A stretch of 64,000 bases of DNA, from the NCBI RefSeq assembly GCF_003584685.1, contig NZ_AP018549.1, positions 806,001 through 870,000 of the forward strand, in the 5' to 3' direction. The DNA comes from Lactobacillus paragasseri. Lineage in GTDB: Bacteria > Bacillota > Bacilli > Lactobacillales > Lactobacillaceae. The notes beneath the pieces were generated by a model. The model was not told the origin of the DNA. It worked only from the letters and a program-made list of their open reading frames with translations, and searched no databases. The position numbers and the translations under genes were made by a program. Shown piece by piece: positions 15,964-25,236 of this stretch (position 1 is the first letter of the stretch; each line of letters opens with the position of its first letter).

Positions 15964-16944
15964 ATGTGTACCTCAATTATTTATGATTCAAACGGCCAAC
16001 ATTATTTTGGGCGTAATTTAGATTTAGAAATTTCTTTTGGTGAACACCCAGTAATTACACCGAGAAATTATGTGTTCAAATATCGGAAGTTACCTAATAG
16101 AAAGGCAACCTATGCTATGATTGGGATGGCAATCGTTAAAGATAACTATCCTTTATATTTTGATGCAGCTAATGAGAAAGGGTTAGGAATTGCTGGACTT
16201 AATTTTGATGGTCCATGTCACTATTTCCCCGAATCAGCAGAAAAAGAAAATGTGACTCCATTTGAATTAATCCCATATTTATTGAGTCAATATGCTTCAG
16301 TTGATGAGGTAAAAGATGCATTAGAAAATGTTAATTTGGTTGATATTAATTTTTCTAAAAAATTACAATTATCACCGCTACATTGGTTAATTGCTGATAA
16401 GACTGGTAAGTCAATTGTTGTAGAATCAACTGTAAGTGGCTTACATGTCTATGACAATCCAGTTCATGTTTTGACTAATAACCCGGAATTTCCAGGTCAA
16501 TTAACCAATTTAGCAAATTACGCTAATATTTCTCCTGCACAACCTAAAAATACTGTGGTTCCTGATGCTGATATTAATCTTTATAGTAGAGGTTTAGGTA
16601 CACATCACTTACCTGGAGGAATGGATTCAGCCAGTCGATTTGTTAAAGTTGCCTTTGTTCGAGCTCATGCACCTGAAGGCAAGGATGAGGCAAGTAGTAT
16701 AACAAATTATTTCCATATTCTTCATTCTGTCGAACAACCAAAAGGAACAGATGAAGTAGGTCCAAATTCATATGAATATACTATTTACTCTGATGGAACT
16801 AATTTGGAGACTGGAACTTTCTACTATACCAACTATGAAAATAATCAAATTAATGCTATTAAATTAAGCAATGAAAATTTAGATAGTGACAAGTTAATTG
16901 ATTATGAATTGCTTGAAAAGCAACATATTAACTATCAAAATTAA
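15964..16944 (+). CDS. bsh: Bile salt hydrolase (choloylglycine hydrolase family)
   Basis: It cleaves the amide bond of glycine- or taurine-conjugated bile acids in the cytosol, helping survival in the gut. The protein has 326 residues. The N-terminal MCTS places the catalytic cysteine at position 2, exposed after removal of Met. Other active-site residues are visible: R17 and D20 (GRNLDLE), N80 (AGLNFDG), N172/N173 (LTNNPEFP) and R225 (SASRF). This is the standard Ntn-hydrolase set, so the enzyme should be active. The AAGGAGG site is strong. It is a single-gene unit. Penicillin V acylases share the fold, but the overall sequence matches lactobacillar BSH as I remember it. Confidence 0.94.
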   Translation: MCTSIIYDSNGQHYFGRNLDLEISFGEHPVITPRNYVFKYRKLPNRKATYAMIGMAIVKDNYPLYFDAANEKGLGIAGLNFDGPCHYFPESAEKENVTPFELIPYLLSQYASVDEVKDALENVNLVDINFSKKLQLSPLHWLIADKTGKSIVVESTVSGLHVYDNPVHVLTNNPEFPGQLTNLANYANISPAQPKNTVVPDADINLYSRGLGTHHLPGGMDSASRFVKVAFVRAHAPEGKDEASSITNYFHILHSVEQPKGTDEVGPNSYEYTIYSDGTNLETGTFYYTNYENNQINAIKLSNENLDSDKLIDYELLEKQHINYQN

Positions 16945-16955
16945 ATTTTAAAAAT

Positions 16956-17010
16956 AAAAAACTTTGACAGATAGAATACAATTGTAATTCTAAATGTCAA
17001 AGTTTTTTAT
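16956..17010. terminator. Bidirectional terminator between bsh and the XRE regulator
   Basis: AAAAAACTTTGACA (16956-16969) pairs with TGTCAAAGTTTTTT (16995-17008). The loop contains a second short palindrome (tagaatacaattgtaattcta). Confidence 0.85.
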
Positions 17011-17396
17011 TTATCTTCTTTAGCAAAAGTATTAATTATAGTAATAAAACTCTTAGCTAAAGCTTCTTCCTGAGCGACAGGAAGCTTTTTCATGTCATTT
17101 GTAAGTTTGTCAAGAAAAACACGGTCATTACTTAACTTGTTTACAAATGTCTGTGATTTGGGAGTTTTTGAGGATTCATCAATTAAAGTAATTACGGATG
17201 TTTGTAGTGCTTTTGCAATCGCATCTAATTTTTGAATACTGATATTTTGGTTACCTGTTCTTTCAATCTTAGAGATGAAATTTACTGATAGACTACTGAA
17301 TTCCGCAAGGTCCTCTTGAGTCATTCTCAAACTCCTGCGTCTTTTTTTGATCGCAGCTCCTAAGTTGTCTATCACTTCAATCACAATTCCTTTCAC
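17007..17396 (-). CDS. XRE-family helix-turn-helix regulator
   Basis: The protein has up to 129 residues with an N-terminal Cro/CI-type helix-turn-helix (about residues 10-66: LGAAIKKRRRSLRMTQEDLA, FISKIERTGNQNISIQKLDAI). The C-terminal ~55 residues have no recognised fold and no metalloprotease motif. The start is uncertain: three in-frame GTG codons lie at 17396, 17384 and 17375, and the AAAGGA site at 17393-17388 falls between the first and the others. The target is unknown; it precedes no gene in its own direction except the bsh terminator, and the nuclease operon lies upstream on the same strand after 229 nt in which I see no clear gene. Confidence 0.85.
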   Translation of the reverse strand: MKGIVIEVIDNLGAAIKKRRRSLRMTQEDLAEFSSLSVNFISKIERTGNQNISIQKLDAIAKALQTSVITLIDESSKTPKSQTFVNKLSNDRVFLDKLTNDMKKLPVAQEEALAKSFITIINTFAKEDK

Positions 17397-17625
17397 ACAG
17401 ATTTCTGCCTGCGCTTTTTAGAATAAAGTTAAACTGTAATTAAATGAAGAATTTATAATATTATCTTCCTTCATTTAGTATATTCATACACCAAAACCTG
17501 CTGGACAAACGCTAACCATATTGGTGTTATGAGCTATTAAAATTAATTTAAACTTAGGAAATTTGAGAGAGGCGAAAAGCAGTATAACAAATATCAAAAT
17601 TTTAATGTAGTTATTTTATTAAATT

Positions 17626-18477
17626 TTAAGAAATTTTGCTGTTTCCAGTATTATAATCTAGGGTTACTCCATCTTGTACATTAAAAATATAAACATGAAA
17701 ATGAACGTCATTTGAATTAATAGATTGTCCTTCCATTTCAACTCCGCGAGCGAGTAATTCATTATTTCTAAAAATTGGTGTTACTCGGTAGCGGACATAA
17801 TTGGTCGGCGAAGATTTTAAGTAAGTGGCTACTTCATTTTCATACATTAGCATGTCAGGATCATTTAAGTGCCTAGTTCCTGTCATTAAGTTTTTCCAAT
17901 TATTGTTTTGGCCAGTTAATTGGTAGCCAATTAAGTGTGAACGATTAAAGAGCCAATGATGATTTATCTTTTTATTATGCCAGCCAGTTGGGTTAACATG
18001 AAGCGCTTCTCTTTTAGTCTTGGGCATTAATGATTTGTTTAAAAGTGCATTGGCTGCTGTTACTCGATTTTGAGAATCAAGATCACCATATTTTTGCCAA
18101 GCGCCCTGGCTGGTATCCAAGTCTTCCTTTGAAAAATCAGGATTATTGTTATTAACATTAACAACGCTTTTACCTTCGTAATTGAGAGTAGACAATTTTT
18201 GTTTACTTAAAGACTCAACAGCATTGGGATTTGTGTAATGCTTTAATTGTTTTTGAAGATCAGCTATTTTTTTATCTAGAGAACTAATTTTCTTTTCAAC
18301 TTTATGATTTTTATTTTTTAAACGACTAGCTTCTTTTTGATCACTATAGTCATACTTGTATTTTTTAACAATCTTAATAGCACTAGCTGAACTTATCTGA
18401 GAGGTATATGTTTGACCGGCTCCTAATGAAAACAAGAGGGCAGCGGCTAAAAATTGAGTAATTTTTTTATTTATCAT
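17626..18477 (-). CDS. Exported DNA/RNA non-specific endonuclease (EndA/NUC1-like)
   Basis: The protein has 283 residues. An N-terminal signal sequence (about residues 1-33, KKITQFLAAALLFSLGAG then SSASA) indicates export. Residues 45-80 form a short coiled coil, and the ββα-metal nuclease domain covers about 95-275. The catalytic motif is NRSH (178-181) with H181, corresponding to DRGH of S. pneumoniae EndA; TGTRHLND and MYENEVATYL downstream give the metal-binding Asn/Glu helix. It starts with ATG overlapping the TAA of the upstream gene (TAATG), so translation is coupled. Roles in digesting extracellular DNA for nucleotides or in DNA processing are inferences. Confidence 0.87.
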   Translation of the reverse strand: MINKKITQFLAAALLFSLGAGQTYTSQISSASAIKIVKKYKYDYSDQKEASRLKNKNHKVEKKISSLDKKIADLQKQLKHYTNPNAVESLSKQKLSTLNYEGKSVVNVNNNNPDFSKEDLDTSQGAWQKYGDLDSQNRVTAANALLNKSLMPKTKREALHVNPTGWHNKKINHHWLFNRSHLIGYQLTGQNNNWKNLMTGTRHLNDPDMLMYENEVATYLKSSPTNYVRYRVTPIFRNNELLARGVEMEGQSINSNDVHFHVYIFNVQDGVTLDYNTGNSKIS

Positions 18478-19187
18478 TATCTTTTCGCCTTTCTATAACC
18501 AGCATTAATAGCATCTTGCTCACTATTAAAATAGACTGCATTGGCTGAATGCATGTGGTAGCCTGCTTGTCCGGGAACGTGGTAGATCTTTGAATTGCAA
18601 TTGCCGACAATTGTACCCTGATTTGCAGTATATAGATCACCTTGACTTTGACTAGATGAGCCATTATTGTTTGTTTCTTGATTTTGCTTAGCTTTTTTCT
18701 GTGCTTCTTCAATTTCTTTCTTTTTGGCAGCAGCTTCTTTTTGGGCTTGAGCTCCAGCAGCCTTTCTTTCCTGTTCAGCTTCTTGTTTTTGCTTTTCTTC
18801 TTTTGCTTGATAGTCATCAAGTTGATTTTTTAATTTATTATATTCGGCTTGCTTGTTTTTTTCTTCCTGCGTAAGAACTTTAGCTCTAGCTTTTTCTTTA
18901 TTAAGTTCTTTCGTACCTACTTTTTTAGTAATTGTCTTAGTGACAGTTTTGTGGGCTATTTTTTTACTTTTAGTTAAGGTAGTTTTTTGAGTAGACTGTT
19001 GGCTTGTATTGTGCGAACTAGGAGAGGTGACCAATCCTAATACGAAGAATAAGCCAATTGTGACACAGTTGGCCCAAAGAATCGGATGAGCGGCTTTTTT
19101 GAATAAAAATTTTTTAACAAGATAATATGGAATTAGGTAGAACCAAAAGAGGATCCACATAATTATTTTGACAACTTTATTTTTCAT
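18477..19187 (-). CDS. Membrane-anchored coiled-coil protein with C-terminal sunset/Ada-metal-binding-like domain
   Basis: I recognise domains but not a named gene. From the ATG at 19187 (GGAG 8 nt upstream; the frame is open 10 codons further) the protein has 236 residues. It has two N-terminal membrane helices (about 8-29 and 37-55), a Ser/Thr/Lys-rich stretch, a Lys/Glu/Gln/Ala-rich coiled coil (about 85-175) and a glycine-serine linker. The C-terminal domain of about 45 residues reads GTIVGNCNSKIYHVPGQ, then AVYFNSEQDAINAGYRKAKR. That domain is known at the end of secreted nucleases and resembles the metal-binding domain of Ada. The gene overlaps the nuclease start by one base, so the two proteins probably act together on DNA outside the membrane. 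Confidence 0.75.
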   Translation of the reverse strand: MKNKVVKIIMWILFWFYLIPYYLVKKFLFKKAAHPILWANCVTIGLFFVLGLVTSPSSHNTSQQSTQKTTLTKSKKIAHKTVTKTITKKVGTKELNKEKARAKVLTQEEKNKQAEYNKLKNQLDDYQAKEEKQKQEAEQERKAAGAQAQKEAAAKKKEIEEAQKKAKQNQETNNNGSSSQSQGDLYTANQGTIVGNCNSKIYHVPGQAGYHMHSANAVYFNSEQDAINAGYRKAKR

Positions 19188-19270
19188 CTTACTTTCTCCA
19201 TTCATAAATATCCTCATGTATCAGGATAATATAATGGTTTCGATAAGAAAATAAAAAATTAAAAAAAGAC

Positions 19271-19299
19271 TTGACTAAAATTGATTAAGATTATAATAT
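19271..19299 (+). promoter_or_regulatory. Probable promoter of the methionine transporter operon
   Basis: TTGACT (19271-19276) is followed after 15 nt by TATAAT (19292-19297), or after 17 nt by TAATAT (19294-19299). It lies directly upstream of the T-box leader. Confidence 0.6.
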
Positions 19300-19344
19300 A
19301 TTTTTAACAATTAACTTAAACATTTTGCTAGTTGAGTAAATTAG

Positions 19345-19592
19345 GGATGTTCTTTTAGAGAGTCTATGTGTGGTGGAAGTAGATAGGACAGCTAATTGAA
19401 GATGGACTAGAAATTAAAATGGTGGTAATGAATTTTAATAATAAGTTACCAACGGAGTTGCGATCGTTAACAACGCAAGGTAATTCTTAATTAAGTTTAA
19501 GAGCTACTTACTAAGGTTATTTACGTGAGTAAATAGCAAATTAAAGGTGGTAACGCGAGCACTCGTCCTTCTTGGGATGAGTGCTTTTTTGT
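19345..19592 (+). promoter_or_regulatory. T-box leader, probably tRNA-Met-responsive
   Basis: The leader ends with the T-box antiterminator sequence AAAGGTGGTAACGCG (19543-19557), followed by a terminator hairpin (AGCACTCGTCC / GGGATGAGTGCT, then six T). The Stem I apical motif GGTGGAAG is present near 19372. Aligning this leader with the two other T-boxes of the window puts the specifier at ATG 19402-19404, about 20 nt after that motif. That fits the methionine transporter genes behind it. The conserved GGNACCGCG reads GGTAACGCG here. Together with the promoter region this leader fills the 390-nt gap between the minus-strand operon and metQ. Confidence 0.85.
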
Positions 19593-19609
19593 TTTAGGAG
19601 GAAAGCACG

Positions 19610-20464
19610 ATGCATAAGAAAAGAATTAGAAATCGGATAATTTGGTCAGTGGTAGCAGTTTTAATCGTCATTGCTGGGTGGTTTAGTTTTGGCCCCACGA
19701 GTACTAATACAAAAGATCAAAAAGAAGTAGTTGTTGGGGTAGTTGGTCAAACCAAGCAAGACGCAGAGATTTGGAAAAGCGTCGCAGAAACTGCTAAAGA
19801 AGATTATGGTATAAAAATTAAAATTAAGAATTTTACTGATTATAACCAGCCAAATAAGGCTCTTCAAAATGGTGATATTGATCTAAATGCCTTTCAGCAC
19901 TATACATTTTTAAACGCTTGGAATAAGGCAAATCATGGTTCATTGGTTGCAATTGGAAATACTTATATTGCTCCAATCAGATTATATTCAAAGAAATATA
20001 AGAATATTAATGAGTTGCCACAAGGAGCTACAATTGCAGTTCCAAATGATGCTTCTAATGAATCAAGAGCTTTATATGTATTAAAGAATGCAGGATTAAT
20101 TAAATTAAGAAAAGGCGTTAAATTAGCTACAGTTGCTGATATTACTTCAAACCCTAAAGGATTAAAAATTAAAGAAGTTAGTGCTGAGCAAACAGCTAGA
20201 GTAATTGATGATGTTGATGCAAGTATTGTTAATAACACTTACGCGGTTCCAGCTAAATTAGGTGATAAGCAGACAATTTATATTGAGCCATTAAATAAAG
20301 ATTCAGAACAATGGATTAATATTATTGTTGCTAACAAAAAGGATAAGAATAACAAGATCTACAAAGATCTAGTTAAGGCATATCAGACTGAAAAGACTAA
20401 GAAGTTATCTGAAAAGCTCTACGGTAAGACCGAAATTGCAGCTTGGGGATTGAAGTTGAAGTAA
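19610..20464 (+). CDS. metQ: Methionine ABC transporter substrate-binding protein (NlpA family)
   Basis: It binds methionine outside the cell and delivers it to MetNI. The protein has 284 residues and an NlpA/MetQ fold (VVVGVVGQTKQDAEIW, then NGDIDLNAFQHYTFLNAW). The N-terminus has one hydrophobic helix (about 9-27, IIWSVVAVLIVIAGWF) but no lipobox cysteine; in fact no cysteine is present in the protein. It is therefore likely held by an uncleaved signal anchor instead of a lipid. The start follows an ideal AGGAGG after the T-box terminator. It leads the metQ-metN-metI operon. Confidence 0.9.
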   Translation: MHKKRIRNRIIWSVVAVLIVIAGWFSFGPTSTNTKDQKEVVVGVVGQTKQDAEIWKSVAETAKEDYGIKIKIKNFTDYNQPNKALQNGDIDLNAFQHYTFLNAWNKANHGSLVAIGNTYIAPIRLYSKKYKNINELPQGATIAVPNDASNESRALYVLKNAGLIKLRKGVKLATVADITSNPKGLKIKEVSAEQTARVIDDVDASIVNNTYAVPAKLGDKQTIYIEPLNKDSEQWINIIVANKKDKNNKIYKDLVKAYQTEKTKKLSEKLYGKTEIAAWGLKLK

Positions 20465-20479
20465 GAAGGAGAAAGTCGA

Positions 20480-21529
20480 ATGACAGCACAAATTAATTTA
20501 AAAGATATTACTGTTAAATTTGGAGAAAATAAGGCAGTTAATAATGTAAATTTAGAAATAAACAAGGGCGATATTTATGGTGTAATTGGCTTCTCTGGTG
20601 CAGGGAAATCTACCTTGGTTAGGACAATTAATTTACTGCAATATCCTTCTGCTGGTTCTGTAGAAGTTAATGGAACAATTTTGTTTAAAGAAGGTAAACT
20701 TCAAGTTTCTAAAAAGCAGCTTCAGGAAAAAAGACGAAAAATTGGAATGATTTTTCAGAATTTTAATCTTTTAAATGAAGAAACTGTGATTGAAAATGTT
20801 GCTTTTGCATTGCAGCATACGCATTTATCTGACAAGGAATTAGAAGAAAAATCACTTCATTTATTAGAATTAGTAGGTTTGAAAGATAAATCTGACTTTT
20901 ATCCAGCGCAATTATCTGGAGGTCAAAGACAGCGTGTAGCAATTGCCCGTGCCCTAGCTAACGACCCTGATATTTTGATTTCTGATGAAGCAACTAGTGC
21001 ACTTGACCCTAAAACCACTAATCAAATCTTAGATTTGCTTTATGATTTAAACAAAAAACTAGGTTTAACGATTGTTTTGATTACACATGAGATGGATGCG
21101 GTAAAAAGGGTTGCAAACAAAATTGCTGTCATGGAAAAAGGGAAAATAATTGAAAAGGGCGATTTGAGAGAGGTCTTCTTGCATCCTCAAAAACAGCTTA
21201 CACGTCAATTTGTGGGTGGTGCTTTGCAGGCTCAACATATTTTAAATACGTACAACTTTGATAAGCTAGCAGATAATGCAGAATTATATCAGTTAGTTTA
21301 TAGCATTAATGATGTTACTAAGTCAGTAGTTGCTGATTTAGATGTTTCATTAAATACTAAAGCAAGTATTTTGTATGGAAATGTAGAAGTCTTAAGTGGT
21401 GAACCAATTGGAACACTTGCCATTTTATTGAACCTTGATGAGCAAAAACAAAAAGAAGCAATTAAATTTTTAGAAAGTAAAAATGTTGTAGTAACAAAAT
21501 TAGATAAAGGAGTGCTGACTAATGATTAG
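20480..21529 (+). CDS. metN: Methionine ABC transporter ATP-binding protein
   Basis: The 349-residue ATPase has Walker [10 protein letters not shown] (near residue 38), Q-loop MIFQNFNLL, signature LSGGQ (about 143) and Walker [13 protein letters not shown]. The C-terminal ~100 residues form a NIL domain, which binds methionine and inhibits transport in characterised MetN proteins. It starts 15 nt after metQ, with AAGGAG upstream, and its end overlaps metI by 8 nt. Confidence 0.95.
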   Translation: MTAQINLKDITVKFGENKAVNNVNLEINKGDIYGVIGFSGAGKSTLVRTINLLQYPSAGSVEVNGTILFKEGKLQVSKKQLQEKRRKIGMIFQNFNLLNEETVIENVAFALQHTHLSDKELEEKSLHLLELVGLKDKSDFYPAQLSGGQRQRVAIARALANDPDILISDEATSALDPKTTNQILDLLYDLNKKLGLTIVLITHEMDAVKRVANKIAVMEKGKIIEKGDLREVFLHPQKQLTRQFVGGALQAQHILNTYNFDKLADNAELYQLVYSINDVTKSVVADLDVSLNTKASILYGNVEVLSGEPIGTLAILLNLDEQKQKEAIKFLESKNVVVTKLDKGVLTND

Positions 21530-22223
21530 TTTTTTGACTAAAAACTTTCCTAATGTTGTGGCCCTAGGGTGGGGCGGAGATGCTGGTTGGGGAACAGCTA
21601 TTTTCCAAACCTTATTTATGACTTTTTGGTCAGCTATTTTTGGAGGAATTCTTGGTTTAGTTTTTGGTTTACTGCTCGTTTTGACAAAACCAAAAGGAAT
21701 TTTAGCCAATAAAGTTCTTTACTGGATCGTTGATAAACTAGTATCTATTTTTAGAGCCGTTCCATTTATTATTTTACTGGCTTTTGTTGCTCCAGTTACT
21801 CAAAAAATTGTCGGCACTCAAATTGGGATGAAAGCTGCTTTAGTACCATTAACTTTAGGTGTTTTTCCATTTTTTGCTAGACAGGTTCAAGTTGCACTTG
21901 AAAGTGTCGATAATGGAAAGATTGAAGCAGCTGAAGCTTTAGGTGCATCAACCAAAGATATTATTTTTGATGTTTATTTAAGAGAAAGTAGATCCGAATT
22001 AGCTAGAGTTTCGACAGTAACTTTGATTAGTTTAATCGGCTTAACAGCAATGGCTGGTGCTGTTGGAGCTGGCGGTTTAGGTAATACAGCTATTTCTTAT
22101 GGTTATAATCGATTTAATAATGACGTTACTCTAGTAGCAACATTATTGGTCTTATTGTTAGTGCTAATTGTACAAGTAGTTGGAGATTTAGTAGCAAAGA
22201 GATTGAATCACCAAGAACGTTAA
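21522..22223 (+). CDS. metI: Methionine ABC transporter permease
   Basis: This 233-residue inner membrane protein has about five membrane helices and the EAA coupling loop ([19 protein letters not shown], about residues 146-164). It pairs with MetN. The start overlaps the metN end by 8 nt, suggesting coupled translation. A hairpin with a T run follows about 50 nt after the stop. Confidence 0.95.
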   Translation: MISFLTKNFPNVVALGWGGDAGWGTAIFQTLFMTFWSAIFGGILGLVFGLLLVLTKPKGILANKVLYWIVDKLVSIFRAVPFIILLAFVAPVTQKIVGTQIGMKAALVPLTLGVFPFFARQVQVALESVDNGKIEAAEALGASTKDIIFDVYLRESRSELARVSTVTLISLIGLTAMAGAVGAGGLGNTAISYGYNRFNNDVTLVATLLVLLLVLIVQVVGDLVAKRLNHQER

Positions 22224-22273
22224 TCAGATGGCATTGAATAAGTATTTTTAGTATAATTTAATACAATTATATT

Positions 22274-22301
22274 AGCGAAGAATTATATTCTCCGCTTTTT
22301 G
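22274..22301 (+). terminator. Terminator of the metQNI operon
   Basis: AGCGaAGAAT-TAT-ATTCTcCGCT followed by TTTTT, a moderate stem with one mismatch. Confidence 0.6.
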
Positions 22302-22361
22302 TATGCCCTTTCATTTAAATGTAGCTTATAATGAAGATAATGAAAACGGAGGACAAAAAAT

Positions 22362-23768
22362 ATGGTAAAAAAAGGTTATCGTGTTGAAAGTGATACATTA
22401 GGTCCAGTGGAAGTTCCTGAAAAAGCATTATGGGGCCCACAAACTCAAAGAAGTAAAGACAATTTCCACACTGGAGCATTAATGCCAATTGGTATTATTC
22501 GGGCGCTTCTTCAAATAAAACTAGCTGCTGCTCAAGCTAATATTGAAGCTGGTACTGAAACGGAAGAAAAGGGACGCGCAATAATTGAAGCAATTCATCA
22601 ATTGCTCGATCTAAATAATGAAGAATTGCAACCATACTTTCCACTTCATGTTTACCAAACTGGATCTGGTACTCAGACTAATATGAACGTTAATGAGGTC
22701 GTAGCTAATTTAGCTAATCAGAATCATCCTGGGTTGAATGTTTTACCTAATGATGACGTGAATATGGGACAATCTTCAAACGATACTTTCCCGACTGCAA
22801 TGAATTTAGTGGCTACGCAAGCTTTAGATGATTTAAAACCATCTGTCAAACACTTAATTAAAGAATTGAAGGTTAAGCAAGATGAATATTGGACTACAGT
22901 TAAAGTAGGTAGAACTCACTTACAAGATGCTGTTCCATTGACTTTTGGACAAGAACTATCAGGCTATATTGCTGCTCTAAATCATGATTTAGCTTATATT
23001 AATGAATTGGAAGAAACTTTATATGAATTGCCAATTGGTGGAACTGCTGTTGGTACTGGACTTAACGCAGCTCCGGGTATGGCTGAAGATATTGCTGAGC
23101 GTTTATCAAGAAAATATGGTCACCAATTTGATGTAAAAACTAATAAATTTTTCGGTTTAGCAAATCACTCAGGCTTGAATGTTGTTCATGGTGCTCTAAA
23201 AGCCTTAGCTGCCGATATGTTTAAGATCGCTCAAGATATTCGCTTCCTAGGTTCTGGTCCCAGAGCTGGATTAGGAGAGTTAAATTTGCCGGCAAATGAA
23301 CCTGGTTCCTCAATTATGCCGGGTAAAGTCAACCCTACTCAAGCAGAAGCGGTTACTATGGCATGCTTAAGAGTATTTGGAAATGACACGACAATCACAA
23401 TGGCAGCTTCTCAAGGAAACTTTGAAATGAATGTCTTCAAACCTGTCATGATTGCAGCATTCTTAGAATCCGCAAATGTTTTATCAGGAACTATTTCAAG
23501 CTTTGCTAATAAGATGATTCATGGTTTGACTGTAAACAAGGAAAGAATGGCAAAAGATGTCACTGATTCCTTAATGACTGTTACTGCGCTTTCACCTCAT
23601 ATTGGCTATCATGAAGCAGCTACAATTGCACAAACTGCAGCTAAAGAAAATACAACTTTACGAACAGCAGCCTTAAAGAGTGGATTAGTCACTAAAGAGC
23701 AATATGATAAATGGATGAAGCCAATCACAATGACCAATGCGATGAACACGAAACCAATTGATGATTAA
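22362..23768 (+). CDS. fumC: Fumarate hydratase, class II
   Basis: It interconverts malate and fumarate without an iron-sulfur cluster. The protein has 468 residues. The superfamily signature GSSIMPGKVNP (about 318-328) and the catalytic histidine segment GRTHLQDAVP (about 185-194) are intact, as is TGSGTQTNMNVNE. It starts at ATG after ACGGAGGAC. The next gene, only 14 nt away, is a fumarate reductase flavoprotein, so in this fermentative organism the enzyme most likely runs toward fumarate to feed the reductase. Confidence 0.97.
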   Translation: MVKKGYRVESDTLGPVEVPEKALWGPQTQRSKDNFHTGALMPIGIIRALLQIKLAAAQANIEAGTETEEKGRAIIEAIHQLLDLNNEELQPYFPLHVYQTGSGTQTNMNVNEVVANLANQNHPGLNVLPNDDVNMGQSSNDTFPTAMNLVATQALDDLKPSVKHLIKELKVKQDEYWTTVKVGRTHLQDAVPLTFGQELSGYIAALNHDLAYINELEETLYELPIGGTAVGTGLNAAPGMAEDIAERLSRKYGHQFDVKTNKFFGLANHSGLNVVHGALKALAADMFKIAQDIRFLGSGPRAGLGELNLPANEPGSSIMPGKVNPTQAEAVTMACLRVFGNDTTITMAASQGNFEMNVFKPVMIAAFLESANVLSGTISSFANKMIHGLTVNKERMAKDVTDSLMTVTALSPHIGYHEAATIAQTAAKENTTLRTAALKSGLVTKEQYDKWMKPITMTNAMNTKPIDD

Positions 23769-23782
23769 AAGAAGGGAAAAGC

Positions 23783-25156
23783 ATGGCATATAAATTTCCA
23801 ACACAAACAGTAGATAATTTAAAGGAAGAATATGATGCAATTATCGTTGGTAGTGGCGGTACTGGTTTAGCAGCTGCAATTCAGGCGCATCAATATGGCT
23901 TAAATGTTGCTATTTTAGAAAAGAATAGCTTTTTAGGTGGAAATACTATGAGAGCCAGTTCAGGGATGAATGCAGCTGAAAGTATCGTTCAAGCTCGTCT
24001 AGGTGTAAACGATAGTATGCAAAAATTTTATGATGAAACGCTAAAAGGCGGCGGTTATATGAATGACCGTGAAATGCTTCATTATTTTGTCGAGCATGCA
24101 CCGCTAGCTATTGCTTGGCTTGAAGATTTAGGCATTAAGGTAGATGATTTAACTATTACAGGTGGTATGTCCAAAAAGAGAACTCACCGTCCATCTTCAA
24201 TGGCTCCAATCGGTGCCTTTTTAGTTAATAATTTACTTAAGCTAGCAGATGAGCGTCACATTCCAATTTTTATCGATTCAAAGGTTACTAGCCTGTTACA
24301 AGATAAAGATAAGAAAATTACTGGTGTAGAAGTTAATAAGGAACATCAAGTAAGAGCTAAAGCAGTTTTACTTGCTACTGGTGGTTTTGGTGCTGCTAAA
24401 GATTTAATTGCTAAATATCGTCCTGATTTGCGTGATTATAAAACAACCAATCAAGCAGGTGCTACTGGAGACGGTTTGAAATTAGCTGATAAAGTTGGGG
24501 CACAATTAGAACAGTTGGAGTTAGTTCAGGTTCATCCAACTGTGCAGCAAGATACCGATCACGCATATTTGATTGGTGAAGCAGTGCGCGGCGAGGGAGC
24601 AATTTTGGTCGACCGTGATGGTGAGCGGTTTATTAATGAATTAAGTACTCGTAAGATTGTCTCTAATGCGATTACTGAAACTCCTGAGCATTCTGCGTAT
24701 TTAATTTTTGATCAAGGAGTTAGAGATAGAGTTAAAGCAATCGAATTCTATGACTCAATTAACTTGGTTGTTCATGGAAGTACAATTGAAGAATTAGCTG
24801 AAAATATTAAAGTTCCGGCTGCAAATCTGAAAAAAACTCTTCAAAGTTGGAATGAAGCAGTTAAAAAGAATAGTGACACAGAATTTGGACGAACAACTGG
24901 TATGGCTAGCTTAGATCATGCACCGTATTATGCGATTCATATTGCACCTGCTATTCACTATACAATGGGCGGAATTCATATTGCGCCTGATACCAGAGTT
25001 TATGATACAAATGGCAATTTTATTGCAGGATTATATGCTGCTGGTGAAGTTAGTGGTGGTTTGCATGGAAATAATAGAATTGGCGGTAATTCAATTGCTG
25101 AAACGATTATTTTTGGACGTGAAGCAGGGAAAACTATGGCAAAGTTAATTAAATAA
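23783..25156 (+). CDS. Fumarate reductase flavoprotein subunit (soluble flavocytochrome c-like)
   Basis: It reduces fumarate to succinate with FAD. The 457-residue protein starts with an FAD-binding segment IIVGSGGTGLAAA (about 20-32). The residues that bind and protonate fumarate in Shewanella Fcc3 have clear counterparts: His in VHPT, Arg in EAVRGEGA, His in IHYTMGGIH and Arg in GLHGNNRIGGNS. There is no heme or FMN domain and no signal peptide, so it is cytosolic and its electron donor is not encoded next to it. It is co-transcribed with fumC and followed by the malate-type dehydrogenase. A general FAD-dependent oxidoreductase is the alternative, less likely. Confidence 0.9.
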   Translation: MAYKFPTQTVDNLKEEYDAIIVGSGGTGLAAAIQAHQYGLNVAILEKNSFLGGNTMRASSGMNAAESIVQARLGVNDSMQKFYDETLKGGGYMNDREMLHYFVEHAPLAIAWLEDLGIKVDDLTITGGMSKKRTHRPSSMAPIGAFLVNNLLKLADERHIPIFIDSKVTSLLQDKDKKITGVEVNKEHQVRAKAVLLATGGFGAAKDLIAKYRPDLRDYKTTNQAGATGDGLKLADKVGAQLEQLELVQVHPTVQQDTDHAYLIGEAVRGEGAILVDRDGERFINELSTRKIVSNAITETPEHSAYLIFDQGVRDRVKAIEFYDSINLVVHGSTIEELAENIKVPAANLKKTLQSWNEAVKKNSDTEFGRTTGMASLDHAPYYAIHIAPAIHYTMGGIHIAPDTRVYDTNGNFIAGLYAAGEVSGGLHGNNRIGGNSIAETIIFGREAGKTMAKLIK

Positions 25157-25167
25157 AGCGCTTTCAA
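25154..25167. promoter_or_regulatory. cre-like site before the dehydrogenase gene
   Basis: TAAAGCGCTTTCAA matches the catabolite response element on the minus strand (TTGAAAGCGCTTTA). It overlaps the end of the flavoprotein gene and the -35-like TTTCAA (25162-25167), 17 nt before TATACT (25185-25190). CcpA binding would block this internal promoter. Confidence 0.5.
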
Positions 25168-25236
25168 TAAATAGCTTATTTGTGTATACTTAAAGTGTAA
25201 AAATTAAGTTTTCATTCAAAGGAGTTATATATAAAA

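Noticed and set aside
17397..17625. Possible small gene between the XRE regulator and the nuclease
   Set aside because: No frame with a convincing start and binding site is visible; the stretch is AT-rich intergenic DNA.
18467..18820. Lysine-rich frame of 117 codons on the minus strand
   Set aside because: It is a shifted reading of the coiled-coil region of the membrane protein at 18477-19187; the composition is a by-product of the Lys/Glu/Gln codons.
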